Below are positions 35,057 through 43,010 of a stretch of DNA of 64,000 nucleotides, in pieces (the stretch's first letter is position 1; each line of letters begins with the position of its first letter). The DNA is from Flavobacterium sp. NRK F7 (lineage in GTDB: Bacteria; Bacteroidota; Bacteroidia; Flavobacteriales; Flavobacteriaceae). The notes below the pieces were generated by a model that saw nothing but the letters and a program-made list of their open reading frames with translations, searched no databases and was not told the origin of the DNA. Position numbers and translations under genes: made by a program. The stretch spans positions 2,059,039-2,123,038 of the forward strand of contig NZ_JAMXLB010000001.1 of assembly GCF_024054195.1 (NCBI RefSeq). The letters are read 5' to 3'.

Positions 35057-35604
35057 ACAGTTTTTTTTAGTTTTAGTATTTCAAGCATTCCTAAACTCAG
35101 GATAGCAATTATTATTCCTTGTATAAGAATTAATCCTATTCCGAAATTAGGTAAACTAGTAAATTCAGAATTGTCAGAACTTGGAACATAATCTCTATGA
35201 AGACTTGTTACAAATATTACGTAACGTTCAAAATAATATCCGATTTTCATTCCAAAAGCCACTAAAAGAACATACCAAAAATTTGATGCTAATTTTTTAT
35301 AAAACAAAGTAAATGGAAAAATTAATGCACATAAAAACATAATCCAATAAGCAATTTTATAAGGTCCAGTTGCTCTGTCAATAAAAGAATATTTTTCCGG
35401 ATTTATATTCATTCCAAACAGATAGAATGTCCAAGTTATTATTGAATATATTATTATTATCCAACGAAATATATTTAGTGATTTTTTAGTTTCATAGCGC
35501 TCTTTGAATAAAAAGTTTATAATTATTAAAGTCAGGATAATAGGAATCAGACAATAAATTAGATTTGCGTCAATTATTTCAATTATTCTATAATACAATT
35601 CCAT
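35041..35604 (-). CDS. Cassette-borne five-helix membrane protein
   Basis: 187 residues from ATG 35604 (MELYYRIIEIIDANLIYCLIPIILTLIIINFL). The frame is open upstream to 35706, but that would run through the attC core, so the internal start is preferred. About five transmembrane segments, none with known motifs. The stop codon (35041-35043) is inside the next attC-like site, so the last residues VHNSS are encoded by the recombination core. Flanks GTTGTGC and GCACAAC match perfectly. Confidence 0.65.
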   Translation of the reverse strand: MELYYRIIEIIDANLIYCLIPIILTLIIINFLFKERYETKKSLNIFRWIIIIYSIITWTFYLFGMNINPEKYSFIDRATGPYKIAYWIMFLCALIFPFTLFYKKLASNFWYVLLVAFGMKIGYYFERYVIFVTSLHRDYVPSSDNSEFTSLPNFGIGLILIQGIIIAILSLGMLEILKLKKTVHNSS

Positions 35605-35634
35605 TTTTGATATTTCCTTCGATTCACAAATTGT

Positions 35635-35767
35635 GCACAACGTCCCGCCGGTTTTAAGAAGTAGGAGATTTTTGTTCCCGAACCATTCCATTAGGACTAA
35701 AGTCAAATATATAAAATTACCTTTAAATTTTGCCTAAATCCTCAATTTCTTAAAACCGCTGTTGTGA
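35635..35767 (-). repeat. attC-like spacer, 133 bp
   Basis: From GCACAAC to GTTGTGA. Inner inverted arms CGGTTTTAAGAA near the left and TTCTTAAAACCG near the right are exact complements (12 bp). A minus-strand TATATTTG lies at 35711-35704. Confidence 0.75.
35704..35711 (-). promoter_or_regulatory. Candidate -7 box in an attC-like spacer
   Basis: Minus-strand TATATTTG facing the 35041-35604 cassette, 100 bases before its ATG. Confidence 0.35.
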
Positions 35768-35774
35768 GCAGTAC

Positions 35775-36431
35775 TTATATATTTAAAGTTTTAACTAGTC
35801 TAAGAATTATTAAATGTAAGTATTCATCCATTTTGTATTTCTTTGGTCTAAATTCATTGAAGCTATCCAAATTTTCAGCTTGATAAATTATCGCTTCTTG
35901 ATATTCGGGAGTTTTCTTAAATTTTGAAAACAGCTTTTTCTTAAGTTTTAATAAATCTCTATGGGTTAAATCAAAGTTTTTTTCCACATGCCCATTTTTA
36001 AATTCAAATAAAAGATAATTTTCAAAATACATATCAGTCCAATTGTTTTTGGTTGTATAAAACTCCTTTCCATATGGGAATGTTTGAATGTTGGAATAGA
36101 AATTCATAAAGATTTTGGATTGAGTAGGGAAGAAACCCTTAAAAACCGACCGATTGCCAAGTTGATCATTTTTCTCAATTAATATTTCTACATCGGTTAA
36201 GAATAATGAATCATTTTCAATTGTATAAGTCAATATATACAAACCATAATTTGCAGACGTTTCAATTGCGTCTTTTGGTTTTGGAATTTTTTTATCTTCT
36301 AAATATTTATGTCCTGGACTAAAACTATTCCACTCATATTCTTTTCCTTTATAAATTAATTTATCAGGAATTTGAGGAGTTGCGCAAACCTTACAACTAA
36401 TAAAAAATATAAATATTATTAAGTTTTTCAT
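35775..36431 (-). CDS. Cassette-borne secreted protein of unknown function
   Basis: 218 residues. Signal peptide of about 17 residues (FIFFISCKVCA); whether the Cys is a lipobox is unclear. The mature part has short strands (GLYILTYTIENDSLFLTDVEILI) and a helical C-terminus (LTHRDLLKLKKKLFSKFKKTPEYQEAIIYQAENLDSF). Flanks GTTGTGA and TCACAAC are perfect complements, extended to about 13 bp (GTTGTGAGCAGTA / TATTGCTCACAAC), the clearest cassette boundary in the window. Confidence 0.65.
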   Translation of the reverse strand: MKNLIIFIFFISCKVCATPQIPDKLIYKGKEYEWNSFSPGHKYLEDKKIPKPKDAIETSANYGLYILTYTIENDSLFLTDVEILIEKNDQLGNRSVFKGFFPTQSKIFMNFYSNIQTFPYGKEFYTTKNNWTDMYFENYLLFEFKNGHVEKNFDLTHRDLLKLKKKLFSKFKKTPEYQEAIIYQAENLDSFNEFRPKKYKMDEYLHLIILRLVKTLNI

Positions 36432-36473
36432 CGTTTTAATTGAGTTCTGTTTCGTCTAGTCAATTAGTATTGC

Positions 36474-36637
36474 TCACAACGTTTGGCAGCTTGTAGCAGT
36501 TGTGTAAATTTATACCAAAAGAGTACAAGTACAAAACTGCTCATGGAATTTTCGGAAACACGAGCACAGAGTGCGAACTGGTGCAACAATTTTCAGATAG
36601 TCACTGAACTAGTCATTACTTATAATCGCTATTAGCA
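36474..36637 (-). repeat. attC-like spacer, 164 bp, family C
   Basis: From TCACAAC to ATTAGCA (GTT core changed to ATT). GTGTAAATTTATACCAAAAG and AGTACAAGTACAAAACT are shared almost exactly with 43824-43989, as is GAACTGGTGCA. The left arm GTTTGGCAGC is of the kind found in other sites. Confidence 0.7.
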
Positions 36638-36644
36638 ACAGGCT

Positions 36645-36953
36645 TTATAAATTATTTTTATTCCATTTTTCAGCTCTTTCGTAAATCCTATTTGCTAATT
36701 CCATTCCGTCCAAGCCAACAAAATCATCCCAAGCAGAAGTAGGGGCGAACCATAAGCATATTTGCTCGAAGTTTGGTACATTTTGACCTTTTAAATCATA
36801 TAATTCTTCAACAAATGCATTATAAAAGTCTTCAACAGAATTGAAATTGTTGGAAGATCCTCCAGTTAATTTACTTAAAACTTCTTCAGCTTGTTCCAAA
36901 TCCTTAAATAAATCAAACATTTCGTATTTTTTCCAAATCCCAACTTTATCCAT
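36645..36953 (-). CDS. Second gene of a two-gene cassette, hypothetical
   Basis: 102 residues, soluble, acidic and helical (LFKDLEQAEEVLSKLTGGSSNNFNSVEDFYNAFVEELYDLKGQN, ending GLDGMELANRIYERAEKWNKN). The start overlaps the stop of the upstream gene by eight bases, so the two are translationally coupled. No family recognised; paired small cytosolic genes fit a toxin-antitoxin or immunity pair, but neither shows a nuclease motif. Confidence 0.6.
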   Translation of the reverse strand: MDKVGIWKKYEMFDLFKDLEQAEEVLSKLTGGSSNNFNSVEDFYNAFVEELYDLKGQNVPNFEQICLWFAPTSAWDDFVGLDGMELANRIYERAEKWNKNNL

Positions 36954-37197
36954 TTTTTAATGTCCCGTTATTGTTAATAAATTTAAATTCATAATCTTGA
37001 TTTATTATTTTTCCGCCAAGAGAAATAAATGTTCCAAATTGACCTCGCCAATCTTCTATATCAGAAATTGTAGATGTGTCCCAACGTATTAATCCGCAAA
37101 GATTATTTTCGTCAGTTACAGAATTTATAACTACGCCAAATTCTCCATTCAATGAAACTTTTATGCCAAGTGTAAAGTCTACGCTTATTTTTTTCAA
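36946..37197 (-). CDS. First gene of a two-gene cassette, hypothetical
   Basis: 83 residues, small beta-rich protein (VDFTLGIKVSLNGEFGVVINSVTDENNLCGLIRWDT, then WRGQFGTFISLGGKIINQDYEFKFINNNG). Resembles a small SH3-like barrel by its strand pattern. It begins four bases from the collapsed attC-like site at 37201. Coupled to the 36645-36953 gene. Confidence 0.6.
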   Translation of the reverse strand: MKKISVDFTLGIKVSLNGEFGVVINSVTDENNLCGLIRWDTSTISDIEDWRGQFGTFISLGGKIINQDYEFKFINNNGTLKNG

Positions 37198-37200
37198 GCT

Positions 37201-37220
37201 TGCTAAAACGGCTGTTAGCA
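37201..37220 (-). repeat. Collapsed attC-like site: two cores six bases apart
   Basis: TGCTAAA-ACGGCT-GTTAGCA. The outer bases form TGCTAA/TTAGCA. The whole interior of the usual 130-bp palindrome is missing, leaving the two core ends face to face. Confidence 0.65.
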
Positions 37221-37227
37221 GTAGTAT

Positions 37228-38229
37228 TTATTTCCAATCTTGATTTTTACGTAAATCGAAAAGCAATTCATAAACTCTTTTCAAACCATAAGTACCAATT
37301 AAACCATAATCACCAATTGTTTTGGTTTTGCCATTATCATAAGTTATTTTTAAAGTTGAACTTTGATCGTCAGTCCAATTTACTGAGTAAGAATTTTTCA
37401 AGTTAACAAAATCAATATAATTTATTATAGCATTGAGTTCATTAAATTTTTCCTTAGAAATTATGGTTTTGAATTTTCCTTCTTCTTTGTTTGAGTAGTT
37501 TTCTCTATTGTCATCAAAATTAAAATGTTGAGCAATAAATAATGCAGATTTATCTTTATTAATTTCTAATTTGAAAATTGGACATACTCCATAACATCCT
37601 GAAGTTGAGTATTCAATTTTTTCAATATTATGTTCCTCTTGATTTTCATTATATTCAATAAAATTACCATACTTAAAGGTTAATTTTGTTTTTGATTCTT
37701 TTTCAGATGGTATAAATTTATTTCCTAAAGTTTTAGGAGTATAGATCATTAGAAAAGCTTCACCATTTTCATATTCAACCTTGGGTACAATAGGATAATG
37801 CCTGTTCTTGTTAATATCAATTACATTAATTTTATTATTGTAGTTCATTAAAACTAAAGTACTATAATCACAAGATTTTTCGCCTTCAATTCCAGGTCTA
37901 AAGCTTATGCAATCGTGATTATCCCCAATGATTAATAAATCAGTTAAACCATTATTGTCAAAATCAGATTTTAAAAAGCAATCGTACATTTTAACTTTTT
38001 TAGCTAGAATTTTATTTAAACTATCTTCAGTTCCTCTGTCAAAATCTTCTATTTTTTTTAATTCAAATTTTTTATAAATAGTGTCAATTTTGTGAATATA
38101 ATTCTCAATATCTTTTTGGGTTTCTAACGTATCAATTTCAGACTTTATCGCTTTTGCTTTAATAAAAGGATCTTTCTTTTTACATGAAATAAAAAAAGTT
38201 AAAACAATAAATAATTTAAGGAGTTTCAT
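37228..38229 (-). CDS. Cassette-borne lipoprotein with DUF6438 domain
   Basis: 333 residues. Lipobox ISCKK (Cys16). An FG-GAP-like Asp-rich loop (DFDNNGLTDLLIIGD) lies near residue 90. The C-terminal 120 residues fit DUF6438: IEYSTSGCYGVCPIFKLEINKDKSALFIAQHFN, then FKTIISKEKFNELNAIINYIDFVNL and a Trp-Asp-Asp segment. The family is found in secreted Bacteroidota proteins of unknown role. Flanks GTTAGCA and TGCTAAC match perfectly. Confidence 0.75.
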   Translation of the reverse strand: MKLLKLFIVLTFFISCKKKDPFIKAKAIKSEIDTLETQKDIENYIHKIDTIYKKFELKKIEDFDRGTEDSLNKILAKKVKMYDCFLKSDFDNNGLTDLLIIGDNHDCISFRPGIEGEKSCDYSTLVLMNYNNKINVIDINKNRHYPIVPKVEYENGEAFLMIYTPKTLGNKFIPSEKESKTKLTFKYGNFIEYNENQEEHNIEKIEYSTSGCYGVCPIFKLEINKDKSALFIAQHFNFDDNRENYSNKEEGKFKTIISKEKFNELNAIINYIDFVNLKNSYSVNWTDDQSSTLKITYDNGKTKTIGDYGLIGTYGLKRVYELLFDLRKNQDWK

Positions 38230-38255
38230 TTTCTAGTAATGTTTGATAATAGTAT

Positions 38256-38387
38256 TGCTAACGGTCCAGCTCTTAGCGAGGTTACAAACTTCGGAACCGA
38301 TTATTTTCTGTTAAAGATAAAAATTCTTGCGAAACGTAAACGTGAATTTACTTCAAAATTCGCAATCTTGCCAAACGCCTGTTGTGC
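38256..38387 (-). repeat. attC-like spacer, 132 bp, family A (most complete copy)
   Basis: From TGCTAAC to GTTGTGC. Order inside: GAGGTTACAAACTTCGGAACC hairpin, TTATTTTCTGTTAAAGATAA, CTTGCGAAACGTAAACGTG, then AATTCGCAATCTTGCCAAAC and GCCT before the right core. Type copy for family A. Confidence 0.75.
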
Positions 38388-38395
38388 AATGTTTT

Positions 38396-39088
38396 TTATT
38401 TCACGAATTGTTTTTCATTAATTTCTCCATTAATCTCATTTGAAAATATACTTGATTTTGAAGCAAATGATTCATATTTAAGTCGAAGTTTGGTTTTAAA
38501 ATTTCCGCCATATTTTTGCATTGCACAAATGACAATATTGTTCGGTGGACAATAAAAATCTACAATTCCATTTCCACACTCAAATCTCATTCTTTCTTGA
38601 ATTGGTTGCCATTCTCCATTTCTATTTTTCGCTTCAATAATTATAGGTAAATATTCTGCATAACCAATAGTTAAAGTATCATTACTAATGTTTTTTATAA
38701 AAATTGGATTTGCAATTTTATCATTTCTTTTTTCTGTTTTAGAATATTCATATAATCCCATTGGAATTCCAATTATTCTTGTTGTGTCAATAAATATTTC
38801 TAATGAGTTTTGTATTGGAAATTTATATTTTTTTAAAGCTTTATTTTTTTCAACCGTTTTGTAATTCTGATACGATATTTTCACTTCTTTAGATATTTTA
38901 CCAATATATAATGGACATATTTCTGCAACAGTTAACTTATCTGCATAATCTAATTTTAGTTTATTTGTAAATTTATCTTTTATTTCAATTTCACTATATT
39001 CTATTTTGTCATTTTCTGGGTTTTTATTTTTACAATTTGAAAAACAAATAAAGAGAAAAATTAAAACTAAAATTTGGGTTATTTTCAT
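38396..39088 (-). CDS. Cassette-borne lipoprotein of unknown function
   Basis: 230 residues. Lipobox FSNCK (Cys20). The mature part looks like two beta domains (NSLEIFIDTTRIIGIPMGLYEYSKTEK, then NISNDTLTIGYAEYLPIIIEAKNRNGEWQPIQERMRFECGNG), and the W-Q-P-I-Q pattern is seen in other Bacteroidota lipoproteins. Flanks GTTGTGC and GCACAAC match perfectly, with similarity continuing for 15 bases. Confidence 0.65.
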   Translation of the reverse strand: MKITQILVLIFLFICFSNCKNKNPENDKIEYSEIEIKDKFTNKLKLDYADKLTVAEICPLYIGKISKEVKISYQNYKTVEKNKALKKYKFPIQNSLEIFIDTTRIIGIPMGLYEYSKTEKRNDKIANPIFIKNISNDTLTIGYAEYLPIIIEAKNRNGEWQPIQERMRFECGNGIVDFYCPPNNIVICAMQKYGGNFKTKLRLKYESFASKSSIFSNEINGEINEKQFVK

Positions 39089-39113
39089 TTTTACGTTTTT
39101 TTGGTAAAATATT

Positions 39114-39190
39114 GCACAACGTTTTCGGGCTTTGCGAAGTTGAGAACTTCGGAACCTTTTATTCTCTGTTAAAGATAAAATTTCTAAATT
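39114..39190 (-). repeat. attC-like spacer, family A, right half missing
   Basis: Starts GCACAAC, then GGGCTTTGCGAAGTTGAG, ACTTCGGAACC and CTCTGTTAAAGATAAAATTT. It ends without GTTnnnn just before the next gene, so the following three genes are not bounded by a good core on that side. Confidence 0.6.
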
Positions 39191-39200
39191 ACTAAAATAG

Positions 39201-39665
39201 CTATAATATTATTAAGTTTTTAAAAAACAACAAATATGAAACAATGTAAAATATGAGCGGAAATAGTACTGTTAATAGGTTAAGTCTTGTGTCAATTATT
39301 GCGTTTTTGGGATTTTCAGGGTCATATGATATTTCTATTTTCTGATTTTCTGAGAAATTATATTTTTTAGCAAAATCCTTAAAAGGGGTAAGAATTCTAA
39401 TGTTTTTTGTCACACAATCATTTTCATATTCTCTTGAGTTTACCGTGTAATTATATCGAATCATTTCTTTCCAACCTTCTGTATCAGAGTCAGTTTTTGA
39501 CCGAAACCACTTTACTTCACACTCTACAATAATGGCTTGTGTTTTTTTCCATTTTTTTATGGTTACCCAATAGAAAAATATGGTTTTACTAACTAGGATT
39601 AACCAAACAAAGAAAGTGATAATAAAAATAATTTCGACAAAGTACATTATGTTCTTTTCTTCCAT
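39201..39665 (-). CDS. DUF3592 family membrane protein
   Basis: 154 residues. N-terminal transmembrane helix (VEIIFIITFFVWLILVSKTIFFYW), extracytoplasmic DUF3592 domain (AIIVECEVKWFRS, RYNYTVNSREYENDC, KIEISYDPENPKNAI) and a C-terminal helix. An alternative ATG lies at 39647. The family is widespread; function unknown. Confidence 0.72.
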   Translation of the reverse strand: MEEKNIMYFVEIIFIITFFVWLILVSKTIFFYWVTIKKWKKTQAIIVECEVKWFRSKTDSDTEGWKEMIRYNYTVNSREYENDCVTKNIRILTPFKDFAKKYNFSENQKIEISYDPENPKNAIIDTRLNLLTVLFPLIFYIVSYLLFFKNLIIL

Positions 39666-39719
39666 TTTCTTTTTTAGAGTTTTTTGTTAAGGTAATTTAA
39701 AAAATGCATTATATCGTAT

Positions 39720-40196
39720 CTATTCTAATTCAAACCATAATTGAGTATTAAAATAAAATCCTTCACCATCCGCTTGAATCATTCCTGAAAAGTTTTTTTC
39801 TAAATAAGTCATTAAGACACCATTTACCTCATAACCTTTATCAACAATATCTGAAGTAGGTAATTGAATGCAAACAATATATTTTGTTTTATTTAAATGA
39901 TGGATTACTTTCTTTTTCTTTAATTCAAAGAATTTAGGTTTACCAATCCATTCTAAAAATTCGGCTATTTCTTCTTCAGCAAGCGAATCTGATTTTCCAA
40001 CTTCATTAATTTCAACAAGTAATGGCATCCTTTCCGAGTCATAGTTTAATTCAAATTTAGTCCATTCAACTGCTTTCTCATTTTCCAAATCTGAATTACT
40101 CTCAATAGGATAACCACTAAGGTTTAAATTTTCTAGTAAGTCATTTATGGTAGGCTTTTCTTGACTCGTACAAAATACTCTGGTATAATATCCCAT
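39720..40196 (-). CDS. Hypothetical soluble protein
   Basis: 158 residues. It starts MGYYTRVFCTSQEKPTINDLLENLNLSGYPIES and ends ADGEGFYFNTQLWFELE. Alternating strands and helices, no signal. A C-terminal fragment of a close relative survives at 29266-29373, so the family has been duplicated or moved in this chromosome. I do not recognise the function. Confidence 0.65.
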   Translation of the reverse strand: MGYYTRVFCTSQEKPTINDLLENLNLSGYPIESNSDLENEKAVEWTKFELNYDSERMPLLVEINEVGKSDSLAEEEIAEFLEWIGKPKFFELKKKKVIHHLNKTKYIVCIQLPTSDIVDKGYEVNGVLMTYLEKNFSGMIQADGEGFYFNTQLWFELE

Positions 40197-40223
40197 ATGA
40201 TTAGTTGATTTGTTGAACAGTTT

Positions 40224-40649
40224 TCATTCTTCAATCCCTTTTAAAATATTTAATCTATTTTTGGGAGCGTTTGGAGAAAAGAAGTTAGGGATAGTAGTTT
40301 CAATGCGTTGCGGACGGTTTAAAAATACAACAGGCCATTCGGTAAGTCTTTCTTCTTTGATATGAATATAATGCTCTGGTTCAGGTTCGTCTATATATTC
40401 CTTTTGCAAAATTAATGCTATAGGAGGGGTTGTTCCTACATTGTTCTCACTAAATTCAAGGGCGTCTTCATAAGTATCAAAAACATAAAAATAGTCATCA
40501 CCATTATCATAATCAGGTGCTCCTTTTTCTGGATAACACCAAACGCGATATTCTAACACTTCATCCCATACATAACCTCCTCCCGATTTTACGTATGCTG
40601 GATAATTTCCCATCTTTTCTTTTTGTACAACTTTCGGATATTTTGACAT
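40224..40649 (-). CDS. Conserved hypothetical protein (often labelled acetyltransferase without support)
   Basis: 141 residues from ATG 40649: MSKYPKVVQKEKMGNYPAYVKSGGGYVWDEVLEYRVWCYPEKGAP. The protein is rich in Tyr, Pro and acidic residues, with YFYVFDTYEDALEFSENN and HIKEERLTEWPVVFLNRPQR. I recall close relatives in many Bacteroidota. The frame extends upstream to 40733, but the internal ATG fits the conserved N-terminus. No catalytic motif is evident. Confidence 0.65.
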   Translation of the reverse strand: MSKYPKVVQKEKMGNYPAYVKSGGGYVWDEVLEYRVWCYPEKGAPDYDNGDDYFYVFDTYEDALEFSENNVGTTPPIALILQKEYIDEPEPEHYIHIKEERLTEWPVVFLNRPQRIETTIPNFFSPNAPKNRLNILKGIEE

Positions 40650-40739
40650 TTTAATACTAAGACTACTAATTATTAACAGTAAGCCAACAACTGATTTTTT
40701 AAAATTGAAGTTGAGGTTGAATATTATTTGCAACCAAGT

Positions 40740-40869
40740 TCTAACAAATATAAACTTATTTTAGAAAATTCAGAGACTCAAGCATTTTGTGCAAACTGGC
40801 ATAAGCAAAATCCGCTATAATTTTCAGAAGTAGGCGAGAACCAGCAATTACTTATAGCTATTGTTACCT
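40740..40869 (-). repeat. attC-like spacer, family C
   Basis: About 130 bases from TCTAAC to GTTACCT (40863-40869). AATTTTCAGAAGTAGGCGAG and AATTACTTATAGC are shared with 31266-31434 and, in part, 36474-36637. Minus-strand TATATTTG at 40752-40745. Confidence 0.55.
40745..40752 (-). promoter_or_regulatory. Candidate -7 box in an attC-like spacer
   Basis: Minus-strand TATATTTG facing the 40224-40649 gene, 96 bases before its ATG. No -33 TTG at 20 bases. Confidence 0.35.
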
Positions 40870-40878
40870 GTAGTTGTT

Positions 40879-41502
40879 TTATTTAAATTTTGTTCTTATT
40901 AATTCAATCAGTTCGTTTGAGTCAGTTGCATTTTCATTGAACAACCTTAAAGGTTCTCTGACTTTTGGATATTCATCCACAAATTCAATTCCGTCAATTT
41001 CTTTCAGGTCAAACTTATCCATTGATTCAAGAAATGACTCTTGGTCAACTCCCCAAAATTTTATGTATTTAGATTCAGGAACGAAAATTTCAATCAATTC
41101 AGAATCCGAGTGAAATATCATTCCAATGTCGATAAACGTATCAGAAATAATTTCAGTCTCGTATTTGGCAAGAAATTCAAGAGTTCGATTTTTGTCAGAG
41201 TATTTTCCATATTCAGGTTCACAATCCAAATGATTAAAAATCAATGAAATTTCATCTGGTAGTTGCTTACTCAATTCGAGTATTAAATTCCAAAGTCTTG
41301 AGTTGTCAATATTAATTTCTGCGTAAAAATTAAATGCTAATTCCTCGTGTTCAGGATTATTGTCTTTTGACAGAATTTTGAATCCTTCTACAATTTTTGC
41401 TTTTTTCCGTAATTCCAATCTTTCCTTAACTGAAGAATTCATAGGAACTTCATCCAATTCTGGTTGACGTAATGTTATAGGAAGTTCTAAAGTTGGTTTC
41501 AT
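40879..41502 (-). CDS. Cassette-borne acidic protein of unknown function
   Basis: 207 residues, no signal. Contains LAFNFYAEINIDNSRLWNLILELSKQLPDEISLIFNHLDCEPEYGKY and FLAKYETEIISDTFIDIGMIFHSDSELIEIFVPESKYIKFWG, a mixed alpha/beta layout common among immunity proteins. Acidic overall, which fits neutralisation of a basic toxin, but no toxin gene is nearby. The 41593-41623 promoter reads toward it. Confidence 0.62.
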   Translation of the reverse strand: MKPTLELPITLRQPELDEVPMNSSVKERLELRKKAKIVEGFKILSKDNNPEHEELAFNFYAEINIDNSRLWNLILELSKQLPDEISLIFNHLDCEPEYGKYSDKNRTLEFLAKYETEIISDTFIDIGMIFHSDSELIEIFVPESKYIKFWGVDQESFLESMDKFDLKEIDGIEFVDEYPKVREPLRLFNENATDSNELIELIRTKFK

Positions 41503-41508
41503 AATTAC

Positions 41509-41706
41509 TGCTAACTAGTATATACGCGCTACTTGATAGCGCCAATCTACCCATGAGGTAAATGCGAATGTTGTTGTGCTTTTATTTTCCTTCAAATATA
41601 ACGTTTCTAATTGCTACTTACAACTGGTAAAATTACTCCGTTGTAAAGTTCGAAACTTCAGACTTTGCAAAGCAGACAAAGCCATTTACTTTAACCGCTG
41701 TTATAT
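41509..41706 (-). repeat. attC-like spacer, family B, 198 bp
   Basis: From TGCTAAC to GTTATAT. Contains the B unit at about 41519-41643: ATATACGCGCTAC, AGCGCCAATCTACCCAT, CTTCAAATATAACGTTTCTA, ATTGCTACTTACAAC. The right part (GTTCGAAACTTCAGACTTTG) also appears at 45330-45365. The minus-strand promoter is inside. Confidence 0.7.
41593..41623 (-). promoter_or_regulatory. Promoter in family B spacer, toward 40879-41502
   Basis: Minus strand TTG (41623-41621), 20 bases, TATATTTG (41600-41593). Identical in layout in all four family B copies. Confidence 0.6.
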
Positions 41707-41717
41707 GCTGTTTTTTT

Positions 41718-42287
41718 TTAGAATTCAGTATCATCTCTTTCACAATACCAATTAGGCTGACATTCTGAAACTAAGCATCCTCCTGCGTGATATTTTTTTT
41801 CTTTTGTTGTAATTTCGTTTCCGTTTTTATCTACTTTTTTACCTTTCTTATTTACAAAATAGACTTTGCTGATAAAACCATAAACAATTGGTATTACTTT
41901 ATCCTTTTTTCCGCATTTTATACATTTGGGTTTCTCTTCCGAATTTTTATATGGACAAACTGGACAAATTGAAATATCAGCTGTATAAATTTCATTTTCA
42001 TTAAGTTGAATTATATAATACATATTTGTTGGATAATTGCGAACTGAAAATGAAAGTTTCAAAGTGTCTGCTTTTAAATTTTCAAATTTAAATTCTAAAT
42101 TTTCATTCAAAAGAATACTATCATTTATTGTTTTTGATTTTAAAAAGGCATAAATATTTTTCGGAAGATGTTTTATATTTTCGCTATCATTTACAATAAT
42201 TTTTCCAACTATTTTTCCATTTTGTGCATTGCAAAATATAGAGAACATAAGAAAAAATATTATTTTTAAAATATTTTTCAAAACCAT
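41718..42287 (-). CDS. Secreted protein with two zinc-ribbon-like CxxC pairs
   Basis: 189 residues. Signal peptide ending FCNAQ (residue 22). A carboxypeptidase-regulatory-like domain follows (GKIVGKIIVNDSENIKHLPKNIYAFLKSKTIN, NLEFKFENLKADTLKLSF). Near residue 115 are CPVC and CIKC, then HAGGCLVSECQPNWYCERDD, giving many possible metal ligands in an exported protein. Left flank GTTATAT; the right flank core is degraded. Confidence 0.65.
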   Translation of the reverse strand: MVLKNILKIIFFLMFSIFCNAQNGKIVGKIIVNDSENIKHLPKNIYAFLKSKTINDSILLNENLEFKFENLKADTLKLSFSVRNYPTNMYYIIQLNENEIYTADISICPVCPYKNSEEKPKCIKCGKKDKVIPIVYGFISKVYFVNKKGKKVDKNGNEITTKEKKYHAGGCLVSECQPNWYCERDDTEF

Positions 42288-42313
42288 GGTTTATAATTTT
42301 TTGTTGTTTTCTG

Positions 42314-42377
42314 AGGCAAAATAGCGCCCAGCTTCGCAAAGTCTGGAAGTAGTCATTGAAGCAAAACGCTGTTAAGA
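42314..42377 (-). repeat. attC-like spacer, short and degraded
   Basis: Ends AAAACGCT-GTTAAGA (42371-42377). CAGCTTCGC near the left pairs with GAAGC near the right. The left core is not recognisable. Confidence 0.45.
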
Positions 42378-42386
42378 GAAGTTTTT

Positions 42387-42983
42387 TTAGTATATTTCAA
42401 TTGTTTTTGCCAATTCATTATACAGTTCGGTGTTGTCTTCTTTTTCTGAATCCATAAATGTTATTTGGTAAAACTGATTTTTTATAGGAACAGCATAGAC
42501 TGTTATTGTAACCTTTTCTTCGCCATTTTTTGCTTTTAAAGTGTAAGCGCAGACAGCTTTTACGCAATCTAATCCACTAATTTTTGTTTTAACTGGGTTT
42601 GATAAATATTGAAAATCTGGAAAAACATTTTTTATGCTGCTAAAACTTTCTTCAATTACATTTTTAAACTCATCGAAAGTTTTAGAATTATTTTTCCGCA
42701 AATTCACCTTTATAGTTGGAATAATTCCTGGAGTTGTTTCAATAGGATATTTATAAAACGTAACTACTTGAATAGTTCCTTTATTTTGTTCTAATAATTT
42801 ATTTAGTGTTTCTGTATCGAGTTTTATTTGTTTTTTTATGTTTTCTAGACTTTCTCCACTTTTTGCAACAATCCATTTTTCAGGTTGTTCAATATTAAAT
42901 CCTAAACTCTCGTTTTTAAATGTGTTTTGTCCTAAACAAGTATTCGCAATTAATAAAATAAGAATTAATTTAATGTTTTTCAT
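42387..42983 (-). CDS. Secreted PsbP/DcrB-like protein
   Basis: 198 residues. Signal peptide ending CLGQ (residue 19), then FKNESLGFNIEQPEKWIV, the usual opening of small PsbP/DUF1795-like lipid or ligand binding domains. It ends with KNQFYQITFMDSEKEDNTELYNELAKTIEIY, in which a strand is followed by the last helix. The fold is inferred from this pattern. Flanks GTTAAGA and GCCTAAC agree at five of seven bases. Confidence 0.65.
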   Translation of the reverse strand: MKNIKLILILLIANTCLGQNTFKNESLGFNIEQPEKWIVAKSGESLENIKKQIKLDTETLNKLLEQNKGTIQVVTFYKYPIETTPGIIPTIKVNLRKNNSKTFDEFKNVIEESFSSIKNVFPDFQYLSNPVKTKISGLDCVKAVCAYTLKAKNGEEKVTITVYAVPIKNQFYQITFMDSEKEDNTELYNELAKTIEIY

Positions 42984-43010
42984 ATTTTTTCTGTTTTTCA
43001 GTAAAATCTC

